From Puniceicoccales bacterium (lineage in GTDB: Bacteria > Verrucomicrobiota > Verrucomicrobiia > Opitutales > LL51): a stretch of 11,197 bases of DNA. Location: the NCBI GenBank assembly GCA_031278845.1, contig JAITJQ010000066.1, positions 1 through 11,197 of the forward strand, given 5' to 3'. The notes beneath the pieces are model-generated. The model worked only from the letters and a program-made list of their open reading frames with translations, made no database searches and had not been told where the DNA came from. Shown here piece by piece: positions 1 to 5,601 of this stretch; position 1 is the stretch's first letter; the number at the start of each line of letters is the position of its first letter. Both the position numbers and the translations under genes were made by a program.

Positions 1-87
1 AACCCCCCCTGTTGGCACCGCCTCTTGTACATATTTTTGGTTTTTTAACCTTTGCCATCCCCATTTTAAAAATCCGCAGGACTTAGC

Positions 88-229
88 AGCTCCCCGCGGC
101 GAAGCCGCGGGGCTGAAAATTTACTTGACCTTGCGGTTTTATCCAGGAGCATTGCTCCTGGATAAAACCGCAAGGTCAGGTCCAGGGAATGGATCCCTTG
201 GCAGGAGTCCAGAGGGCGGAGCCTGCTGG
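88..229 (+). repeat. modular hairpin element upstream of glmM
   Basis: This is a composite of short palindromes. Arms 92-100 and 104-112 pair perfectly (9 bp, GC-only) around loop GAA. Arms 123-150 and 154-181 pair over 28 bp with one G-U pair around loop ATT. A box at 177-201 begins CAGGTCCAGGG and contains ATGGAT. A weaker hairpin at 209-229 has loop GGA, one mismatch and one G-U pair. The modules GC-hairpin, long hairpin and CAGGTCC box recur in the same order on the opposite strand at 10916-11023, so this is probably a dispersed intergenic repeat and not a glmM-specific leader. There is no T-run after the stems, so intrinsic termination is not indicated. I see no convincing promoter or gene elsewhere in 1-261. 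Confidence 0.75.
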
Positions 230-261
230 GCAGCCAGAGCCTCACAAAGAAAAGGAATAAA

Positions 262-1560
262 ATGAGATATTTTGGAACGGACGGCATTCGGGGTATGTTT
301 GGTATTCCCCCCATTGATGGGGTGTATTTGAATCGGCTTGCTCAGGCATTGGAGAAACGATATGGTCTGAAGCGCATTGTAATCGGTAGAGACACGCGGG
401 CTTCGGGGGTAGCGATTAAAAATTTTTTAGTCCGAGGCTTTTCTTCGGATGTGGAGATTTTCGATTGTGCAGTTGTGACTTCGCCATTGCTTTCGCGGGC
501 CGTTGTGGATACGGGTACCGATTTGGGTCTCATGATCACCGCTTCGCATAATCCGCCGGAGGATAATGGCATTAAAATTTTAAACCATCTCGGCGAAAAA
601 ATTACGGAAAAGGAAGAGGAAGAGCTGGAACAACTGATGGATTCCTTTGCTGATCCGATAGAAAATCACGGCCACCAGGTGCTTTCCTACATCGTTCGCC
701 CCCGCTACGAAATGGGGCGGGACATATGGGATCGATTTCCACGGGTCGCCATCGATTGCGCAAATGGTGCGGCGGTAGCCTTTGCAAAGGAGAACTATCG
801 CTTTCGGAGGGTGGACTGGCTCGGCGATCGACCCGACGGACGAAATATCAATACGGGCTGCGGCAGCGAATATCCGGAATTGTTGTGCCGAACGGTCCGT
901 CAAAATGGTGCAGATCTAGGGATCGCGCACGATGGCGATGGTGACCGTCTCCTGCTTTGCGATCGCTACGGTGAAATTTTACCGGGGGAAATTATTTTAG
1001 GTGTGATTGCCATTTTTTTAGAAAAAACGGGCAAATTGCACGAACATCAATTGGTAACGACGGCAATGTCTAACGGAGGGCTTTCCATTGCATTGGACCA
1101 CTACGGCATTGGGGTTATCGATGCGGAAGTGGGCGATCGCAATGTTGCTGAAATGATGCGTAAAGTCAGCTGTAATTTTGGCGGTGAGCACTCGGGTCAC
1201 GTGCTCTTTTTCGACGGAGCGCCGACCAGTGACGGTATCCAAACGGCCCTACTATTCCTCAGAGCCATCGCATTTCTAAACATATCGCCGGAAAATACAC
1301 GCCAACTGATCCCCCTTCTTCCGCGAAAATCGTGCAGTATTCCAGTGAAACAAAAAATCCCTTTAGCGGAACTACCTACCTTATCCGGACTCATCCAGAC
1401 ACAACGGGAACGAATCACCAAGAATGGGAAAATTTTCCTTCGCTACTCGGGAACGGAACCGAAATTGAGACTTCTCATCGAAGCTGAAGAGGAAGCTTTA
1501 GCGGAAAACGTCATGAGTGTTTTAAGAAATAGTATTGAAAATTGTGAGGAAATATTATAA
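262..1560 (+). CDS. glmM: phosphoglucosamine mutase
   Basis: GlmM is a cytoplasmic enzyme that converts glucosamine-6-phosphate to glucosamine-1-phosphate, the step between GlmS and GlmU on the way to UDP-GlcNAc for peptidoglycan and lipid A. All four family signatures are visible in the 432 residues. TASHNP carries the phosphorylated serine (Ser95). DGDGDR at 224-229 binds the metal. GGEHSGH at 307-313 recognises the sugar. RYSGTEPKLR at 394-403 binds phosphate. The FGTDGIRG start at residues 4-11 is also typical. The length is close to the usual ~445 residues, so the gene looks intact. The ATG follows an AAAGGAA-type ribosome site at about 250-256. Its stop overlaps the start of the next gene (TAATG). 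The serine context and the FGTDGIRG motif favour GlmM over phosphomannomutase. Confidence 0.95.
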   Translation: MRYFGTDGIRGMFGIPPIDGVYLNRLAQALEKRYGLKRIVIGRDTRASGVAIKNFLVRGFSSDVEIFDCAVVTSPLLSRAVVDTGTDLGLMITASHNPPEDNGIKILNHLGEKITEKEEEELEQLMDSFADPIENHGHQVLSYIVRPRYEMGRDIWDRFPRVAIDCANGAAVAFAKENYRFRRVDWLGDRPDGRNINTGCGSEYPELLCRTVRQNGADLGIAHDGDGDRLLLCDRYGEILPGEIILGVIAIFLEKTGKLHEHQLVTTAMSNGGLSIALDHYGIGVIDAEVGDRNVAEMMRKVSCNFGGEHSGHVLFFDGAPTSDGIQTALLFLRAIAFLNISPENTRQLIPLLPRKSCSIPVKQKIPLAELPTLSGLIQTQRERITKNGKIFLRYSGTEPKLRLLIEAEEEALAENVMSVLRNSIENCEEIL

Positions 1561-2135
1561 TGGGTGCCGTGAATGCGCAGGTACGTCAACGCTGGATGGG
1601 AAAAATTGAGGCACTCTGTGAGGCGGAAAATTGGAAGTACGCCCAGTTCTTGTGTCAAGAGATGTTATCTAAGGAACCGAATTTTGTCGATGCGCGGCGT
1701 ATTTTGAATCGAGTACGTCAATACACCGCTTGTCCACAAAAATTGCAACGCATATTAATTTTAGCGAAGAATTTTCTAAAAACGTTCTACTACATGGTGA
1801 AAATTAAGACGAAACATCGCGAGCTACTCGAATCCATGGACGAACTACTCAATGCGGATCCTCATAATGTGTTTATTTTACGCCTATTTGCCGAGACGAT
1901 GTCGGGATTTGGTTTTTTCGAGACAACGATTTTTTCCATCGAGTGTATTCCGGAAGACAAGCGTAACGAGGACGATTGGCTACTCATGGGCGAAGCATTT
2001 TTGGGATCAAACGATTTTCAAATGGCAGTCGACATTGCCAATAAGGTAATGGCTAAATCGCCGGATAATATCCGTGCCCGTGACCTATTGTGGCAATCAT
2101 CGGTGGAGCAGTCTATGGGAGCTGAAAAGAAGTGA
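1560..2135 (+). CDS. TPR-like repeat protein of unknown function
   Basis: A 191-residue protein with no signal peptide or clear membrane span, so probably cytoplasmic. Its helical pairs resemble tetratricopeptide repeats. The best is at residues 140-179: a W-LLMGEAFL helix, then a helix ending in NKVMAKSPDN, which gives the TPR spacing of small residues followed by a proline turn. Weaker units lie at about 24-52, with KEPNFVDA at the turn, and 93-115, with NADPHN at the turn. The segment at 60-90 is basic (KNFLKTFYYMVKIKTKHR). TPRs bind other proteins, but no partner can be read from the sequence. The start ATG shares its A with the glmM stop, so translation is probably coupled and the two genes co-transcribed. 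I do not recognise a named family beyond TPR. Confidence 0.75.
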   Translation: MGAVNAQVRQRWMGKIEALCEAENWKYAQFLCQEMLSKEPNFVDARRILNRVRQYTACPQKLQRILILAKNFLKTFYYMVKIKTKHRELLESMDELLNADPHNVFILRLFAETMSGFGFFETTIFSIECIPEDKRNEDDWLLMGEAFLGSNDFQMAVDIANKVMAKSPDNIRARDLLWQSSVEQSMGAEKK

Positions 2136-2163
2136 AATCAAGTGTTTAAAATTATTATTTTTC

Positions 2164-2544
2164 ATGGAAAAATTGTGTATTGCTTCGACCAATGAAGGAA
2201 AAATTTGTGAATTGGAATCCCTATTGGGGGATGTTTTCGAGCTTCATTCATTGGGCGAATGGGGTACACTACCGGAAGCGGAAGAGCCCTTTGAATCTTT
2301 TTTAGAGAATGCGCGGGCTAAGGCTAAGCATTACGCCCATTTTACGCAGATGCTCACCCTATCGGAAGATGCAGGACTCTGCATTCCTGTGCTAAACTAT
2401 TTCCCTGGAGTCCACAGCAAACGTTTTATTGGGGACAATGGAGGGCTTCCAAACGCCTTCGATCGGCTCGAGAAAATGTTATCCGCAAAGGGCAATCATC
2501 GGGCGGAATTTGTCTGCGTATCGGTAATATTTAAAAGATATTGA
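2164..2544 (+). pseudogene. rdgB: truncated XTP/dITP pyrophosphatase
   Basis: This is the N-terminal two thirds of RdgB/HAM1, the house-cleaning enzyme that hydrolyses non-canonical purine nucleoside triphosphates (XTP, dITP). Visible motifs are ASTNEGKICE at residues 7-16 (family ATGNxGKxxE), FLENARAKA at 46-54, and EDAGL at 68-72 followed by PGVHSKRFIG (family DDSGL...PGxxSARYxG). The protein stops at residue 126, while the family is about 195-200 residues. The match ends at AEFVCVSVIF. Everything after that is missing, including the GGFGYDP and SHR motifs that hold the base and phosphates. The stop codon lies inside the first copy of a 69-bp repeat, which suggests that a rearrangement removed the 3' end. 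I infer loss of function. The start is the ATG that aligns with the family N-terminus; no clear ribosome site precedes it. Confidence 0.85.
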
Positions 2545-2676
2545 CAACAGAAAAATATGGAATTCTATGGCGAAAATTATGAATAGAAGATTACTATCAA
2601 ATCTGGCTATTGACAATGGGAAAATATGAAATTCCGTAATGGCAGTTATGGCTAAAAATTATTATTAAATCTGATC
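2539..2676 (+). repeat. two degenerate 69-bp direct repeats
   Basis: Copy 1 is 2539-2607 and copy 2 is 2608-2676, directly adjacent. Both begin TATTGACAA, continue with an A-rich block containing AAAATATG and AATTC, share a TTATG block, and end in AAATCT. By eye about three quarters of bases match with one or two small indels. Each copy opens with a TTGACA box like a sigma-70 -35 element, but no good -10 box stands 16-18 bases further on in either, so promoter function is only a possibility. The pair sits between the broken rdgB end and the hydrolase gene. No other gene is seen in 2545-2742. Confidence 0.7.
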
Positions 2677-2742
2677 AATGGAGTAGCGCAGAAGGCTTAT
2701 GATAAGGATAAAGCGGCGTGATATTGAAAAGGATTGGAGAAA

Positions 2743-3822
2743 ATGTTGGCTTATGTTCTTGGCGTTTTACTGGTACTAATAGGACTGATTGTTTGGCACA
2801 TTTGGAACAATTTCGGAAAAAATCCTTCCGCGCAAGAGGAAGGAAAATATGCAAAACTGTCCTATTATAGGAATGGACAATTTCAGAGTCCAAAACCATT
2901 GTACTACGATTTTAAGAATATCCGTAACGGTGAGGTTGGGGTTATCCATATGCTGATCAAATCAAAATTCGCTCCCAACCATAAACTGCCAAAGGTTATG
3001 CAATCGTCTTTTCCTAAAATACCTGAAAACTATGCACTTTATTGGCTAGGTCATTCAACAGTTATATTAGAACTTAATGGCAAGCGTCTGCTATTCGATC
3101 CGGTATTTGATCATGCTGCGCCTATTCCGTTGGCCGTTCGCCGTTACGACGAGGCACCGATTAAAAGGAAAGACTTGCCGATAGTAGATTACGTTGTTAT
3201 CACGCATAACCACTATGACCACCTGGAAAAGAAAACCGTCCAGGCCATCAAGGAAGGCCACTTCATCGTGCCGCTGGGCGTAGGTGCAGCCTTGCGCGGC
3301 TGGAGTATCGACAAAAATCGTATTACCGAACTCGGCTGGGATGAGGTTTTCGAAAAGGATGGTCTGACAATTATCGCTGCGGAAGGTGCACACTATTCTC
3401 ACCGTAGCCCATGGAACCGCAATAAAACCCTGTGGAATTCCTATATCGTCCGAACGACCGGCAAAAACATCTTTTTTAGCGGCGATACCGGATATAGCAG
3501 CCACCTGGCTCGCATCGGTGCGAAATATGGCCCATTCGATGTGGCGGCGCTGGAAATAGACGGCTGGAATACCGGCTGGCCCAATAACCACCTATTTCCC
3601 CACGAAGTCGTCCAGGCAGCCCAAGAGCTGGGGACGAAAAATATCCTGCCGATCCATTGGGCGGTATTTGACCTGGCCCTGCACCCCTGGCATGAATCCA
3701 TCGACATGGTGCTGGAAGAAGCGCGAGGAAAGGACCTTCACGTTATGACCCCGCAAATGAGCGAACGAATCGTCCCCGGCATAACACCAACGAAACATTG
3801 GTGGAAACTAACAAAAGAGTAA
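2743..3822 (+). CDS. membrane-anchored metallo-beta-lactamase-fold hydrolase (RomA/NAPE-PLD-like)
   Basis: A metal-dependent hydrolase of the metallo-beta-lactamase superfamily. It has an N-terminal transmembrane helix at about residues 2-20 (LAYVLGVLLVLIGLIVW). The fold starts near WLGHSTVILEL...FDPVF. Metal-binding signatures are HNHYDH at 155-160 (HxHxDH), His217 in the GAHYSHR segment, Asp248 in GDTG at 247-250, and His305 in PIHW. The GHSTVxLEL and DPVF pattern is typical of the RomA/NAPE-PLD-like branch (PF12706 type) and not of true beta-lactamases. The substrate is unknown and resistance should not be assumed. I chose ATG 2743 because AAGGA at 2729-2733 is well spaced for it. A TTG at 2734, three codons upstream, directly follows that site and is unlikely. 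The body of the gene favours CTG leucine and GC-ending codons, unlike its neighbours, which hints at acquisition by transfer. Confidence 0.88.
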   Translation: MLAYVLGVLLVLIGLIVWHIWNNFGKNPSAQEEGKYAKLSYYRNGQFQSPKPLYYDFKNIRNGEVGVIHMLIKSKFAPNHKLPKVMQSSFPKIPENYALYWLGHSTVILELNGKRLLFDPVFDHAAPIPLAVRRYDEAPIKRKDLPIVDYVVITHNHYDHLEKKTVQAIKEGHFIVPLGVGAALRGWSIDKNRITELGWDEVFEKDGLTIIAAEGAHYSHRSPWNRNKTLWNSYIVRTTGKNIFFSGDTGYSSHLARIGAKYGPFDVAALEIDGWNTGWPNNHLFPHEVVQAAQELGTKNILPIHWAVFDLALHPWHESIDMVLEEARGKDLHVMTPQMSERIVPGITPTKHWWKLTKE

Positions 3823-3824
3823 AA

Positions 3825-4084
3825 ATGAAAAAATTTGCAATAGCATTATTTGAGCTATTTTCATCATCTGTAATTTCATCAACTGTAATAGGAGGAGACA
3901 ATTTTTACAAAAAAAATCAGAAACTTGTAAGATAGTTAATCAAAATACAAAAGAGGCCATAGCTCCGTATTTTATGAGTATTTTTGAAAATTATGCCGGT
4001 GAATGAGTCGGTGGAGATGACGATGATACCGAACAAAATGCAATCGATTTCGTTAAACAATGCTCCGTCGATGAAGAAAAATAA
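3825..4084 (+). pseudogene. broken small exported-protein gene
   Basis: The ATG lies two bases after the hydrolase stop and opens with a signal-peptide-like start, MKKFAIALFELFSSSVISS. The frame closes at 3933-3935 after 36 codons. Past a run of eight A at 3909-3916, the -1 frame is open from 3917 and reads SETCKIVNQNTKEAIAPYF and on to a TGA at 4004-4006. The same frame then continues through an acidic stretch (VGGDDDDTEQN) and KQCSVDEEK to TAA at 4082-4084. One lost A plus one nonsense change would convert an ORF of about 86 codons into this. TGA is a normal stop in this genome (TPR gene, miaA), so recoding is unlikely. Slippage on the A-run could still restore the first part. I do not recognise the family; two cysteines remain. 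Confidence 0.55.
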
Positions 4085-4151
4085 TTTTACTCCTATACAT
4101 AAGCCCTTTGTCAGGAAAATTTTTAACTATTCGATTTCTTAAAAAAAATGC

Positions 4152-4182
4152 TTGACATAATGATTTTTTTTCAACTGATTAT
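4152..4182 (+). promoter_or_regulatory. possible sigma-70 promoter for the permease leader
   Basis: TTGACA at 4152-4157 is a perfect -35 box. The best -10 candidates are TGATTA (4176-4181, spacing 18) and GATTAT (4177-4182, spacing 19), both moderate. A start near 4188-4190 would give a leader of about 100 bases ending in the terminator at 4268-4294. The assignment conflicts with use of the leader ATGs at 4148 or 4160, which would need an upstream promoter; only a weak TTGTCA at 4108-4113 is visible there. Confidence 0.35.
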
Positions 4183-4243
4183 ATCTATTTTGAAGATAAA
4201 ACGACAATTTAGTTATTTCTACTATTGTGGAAGTGTGCCGTAG
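4160..4243 (+). CDS. candidate tyrosine-rich leader peptide
   Basis: A 27-codon frame whose end reads KIKRQFSYFYYCGSVP followed by TAG at 4241-4243. Codons 4214-4225 are TAT TTC TAC TAT (Tyr-Phe-Tyr-Tyr), a dense aromatic run of the kind that senses charged tRNA in amino acid operon leaders. It lies just upstream of an intrinsic terminator and an aromatic amino acid permease gene. The start is uncertain. ATG 4148, ATG 4160 and TTG 4190 are all in frame, and none has a clear Shine-Dalgarno site. If the promoter at 4152 is used, only the TTG lies on the transcript. The peptide itself probably has no function beyond being translated. Chance is possible for an ORF this short. Confidence 0.45.
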   Translation: MIFFQLIISILKIKRQFSYFYYCGSVP

Positions 4244-4295
4244 TAGACTGAAGTGTTTCGTTTTCAGATCCGCGGTGAGTACTGCGGATTTTTTC
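4190..4295 (+). promoter_or_regulatory. candidate tyrosine attenuator (leader RNA)
   Basis: Three mutually exclusive pairings can be drawn. Hairpin A pairs CTACTA 4219-4224, which are themselves Tyr control codons, with TAGTAG 4241-4246. The antiterminator pairs CCGTAGTA 4238-4245 with TACTGCGG 4280-4287 (7 Watson-Crick pairs and one G-U). The terminator pairs 4268-4276 with 4281-4289. A ribosome stalled at the Tyr codons would block hairpin A and free 4238-4245 to capture the 3' arm of the terminator, giving read-through. A ribosome reaching the stop at 4241-4243 would cover that segment and let the terminator form. This is the logic of trp-type attenuation, although classical leaders sequester the 5' arm. 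A second small stem pairs CTGAA 4248-4252 with TTCAG 4263-4267. The alternative is a small RNA with its own terminator. Confidence 0.5.
4268..4294 (+). terminator. intrinsic terminator ahead of the permease gene
   Basis: Stem ATCCGCGGT 4268-4276 pairs with ACTGCGGAT 4281-4289 (9 bp, one G-U) around loop GAGT and runs directly into six T (4289-4294). It lies 47 bases before the permease start and after the putative leader peptide. That position suits conditional termination. It could also simply end transcription from the hydrolase/pseudogene unit. Confidence 0.75.
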
Positions 4296-4341
4296 ATTTG
4301 TAGTATTTGCCGAAATCCAAGAAAAAGAGAAAGTAAATATT

Positions 4342-5268
4342 ATGAATAAAAAATTAATCCAAATTGTGTTGTTTATTGCAGGTAATGCAATCGGTGCCGG
4401 AGTCCTCGGATTACCCGTAGCACTAGGAGGCGTTGGCCTTTGGCCTACACTTGTAGTAATGGTTGCCCTTTACGGCGCTATGCTGTACACAGGTCAGGTC
4501 TTGGCAAACTTTGTCGTCGAAACTCATTCCTTTGACCTACCATCCCTTTTCCAAAAAACACTCGGGAAACCAGGGTTAATGATCTTTTGTACGGCTTACT
4601 TTACCCTATTTTTCTGCCTACTCGTCGCCTACTGGACCGGATTGGGTAGCCTCTTTGCATCATTCACTTGCCGCGGCTTCCTTATCGGATTTGTCGCTCT
4701 CCTACTCTTCCAGGGATTTCACTCCATCGGACCCTTGAATGCATTACTGACGGGAGGATTTATAATTGCCTTCTCCGCATTGGTCTTCTTTATGCTACAG
4801 ATAGAAAATAAAATGACAATGGGAATAGGTAACCTAACGATTCTCAATCGCTCCCTATCGGTCATCTTGTGTAGCTACGGTTTTCACGCCGCCGTACCAT
4901 TCCTCTGCCGAGAGCTGGACTTTGATAAAAAAATAATAAGAAAAGCAATCTTTTGTGGGACCCTTTTCCCCTTCTTTTTCAATGTCATTATCACTTTCAC
5001 TAGCTTTCGAGCGCTTAGTGCGGAAGAATTACAGAGTGGATTGGTCCGCGGATTACCTGTTTTCGCCCTCCTATGCGAAAAGGAAGGTATGCAATTGTGT
5101 GCCCAGTGGAGACAAATTTTCTCGTTCTTCACAATCGTTACCTCGCTGATCGGCGTCTCTTTGACCATGGGAAATGCACTTCAAGATTGCTTCTCCGGAA
5201 AATTAATGAGAATTCTTCCCATTATCGTTATCGTCGGATTGCCCTTTGTCATTTCATCCTGTAATTAG
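4342..5268 (+). CDS. aromatic amino acid permease (TyrP/Mtr type), apparently C-terminally truncated
   Basis: An inner-membrane transporter of the hydroxy/aromatic amino acid permease (HAAAP) family, which imports tyrosine or tryptophan by proton symport. The hallmark first helix GNAIGAGVLGLPVA is at residues 14-27. About nine hydrophobic segments follow, near 5-27, 31-55, 79-100, 107-124, 133-153, 170-188, 203-222, 258-279 and 283-305. The protein ends at 308 residues (GLPFVISSCN), whereas TyrP/Mtr proteins have about 400 residues and 11 helices, so roughly the last two helices are missing. The coding frame is otherwise clean. The Tyr-rich leader upstream favours tyrosine as substrate (inference). 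The ribosome site is weak (AAAGAGAAAG before ATG 4342). It stops 10 bases from the 3' end of tRNA-Val. It may be a recent pseudogene or a shortened working permease. Confidence 0.8.
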   Translation: MNKKLIQIVLFIAGNAIGAGVLGLPVALGGVGLWPTLVVMVALYGAMLYTGQVLANFVVETHSFDLPSLFQKTLGKPGLMIFCTAYFTLFFCLLVAYWTGLGSLFASFTCRGFLIGFVALLLFQGFHSIGPLNALLTGGFIIAFSALVFFMLQIENKMTMGIGNLTILNRSLSVILCSYGFHAAVPFLCRELDFDKKIIRKAIFCGTLFPFFFNVIITFTSFRALSAEELQSGLVRGLPVFALLCEKEGMQLCAQWRQIFSFFTIVTSLIGVSLTMGNALQDCFSGKLMRILPIIVIVGLPFVISSCN

Positions 5269-5278
5269 TTTAATCCCT

Positions 5279-5355
<77 letters not shown>

Positions 5356-5412
5356 CTTAATAATAATGGTAGATGGGACTTTTGGAGTAAAAAGCAAGGG
5401 AAAATTGCTTTC

Positions 5413-5522
5413 GGGCGCTGTGGGGCGGCAAAAGCGCGCGCGAAGCGCGCAAAGCGCGGGACTACGTCCCGTCGCTTACAAGGAGTCTTCGACTCCTTGG
5501 CTTTTGCCGCCCCACAGCGCCC
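5413..5522. repeat. 110-base clover-shaped palindrome
   Basis: Perfect 23-bp outer arms at 5413-5435 and 5500-5522 enclose three inner hairpins: GCGCGC 5436-5441 with 5445-5450 (loop GAA), CGGGAC 5457-5462 with 5466-5471 (loop TAC), and CAAGGAGTC 5479-5487 with 5491-5499 (loop TTC). The whole can fold as a four-way junction in DNA or RNA on either strand. It sits between tRNA-Val and the lptD-like gene. It has no ORF with recognisable content, and no long T-run follows. The design matches the hairpins near 88-229 and 10883-11023, so it is probably another member of that intergenic family or a small non-autonomous mobile element. The rest of 5356-5601 shows nothing else. Confidence 0.85.
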
Positions 5523-5601
5523 TTAAAAAATCCCAACCCAAGAAATTTCTAAACAAAAAGGTTGTCAATGCTTCCAAAATCTGAAGCTCAAAGAATTTAG
5601 C

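Noticed and set aside
123..181. Long hairpin before glmM as a riboswitch or glmS-type ribozyme
   Set aside because: It is a simple fold-back with no conserved aptamer core, and the element recurs downstream of argS, so it is not tied to glmM.
66..314. Minus-strand ORF of 82 codons through the hairpin region
   Set aside because: It runs through palindromes and into the 5' end of glmM, and has no recognisable protein features; the frame is open by chance.
2074..2163. Longer rdgB start at 2074 inside the TPR gene
   Set aside because: The extra 30 residues do not resemble RdgB, whose proteins begin just before the ATGNxGK motif; ATG 2164 gives that beginning.
3091..3591. Minus-strand ORF of 166 codons inside the hydrolase gene
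   Set aside because: The + strand frame has all the metallo-beta-lactamase-fold motifs. The antisense frame shows none and is a shadow of its codon bias.
4004..4006. UGA recoded as an amino acid
   Set aside because: TGA serves as the ordinary stop of the TPR gene and miaA, and no UGA occurs within the intact conserved genes, so a nonsense mutation is simpler.
5366..5584. ORF of 72 codons across the clover palindrome
   Set aside because: Its sequence simply reads through the inverted repeats and has no plausible start context or family features.
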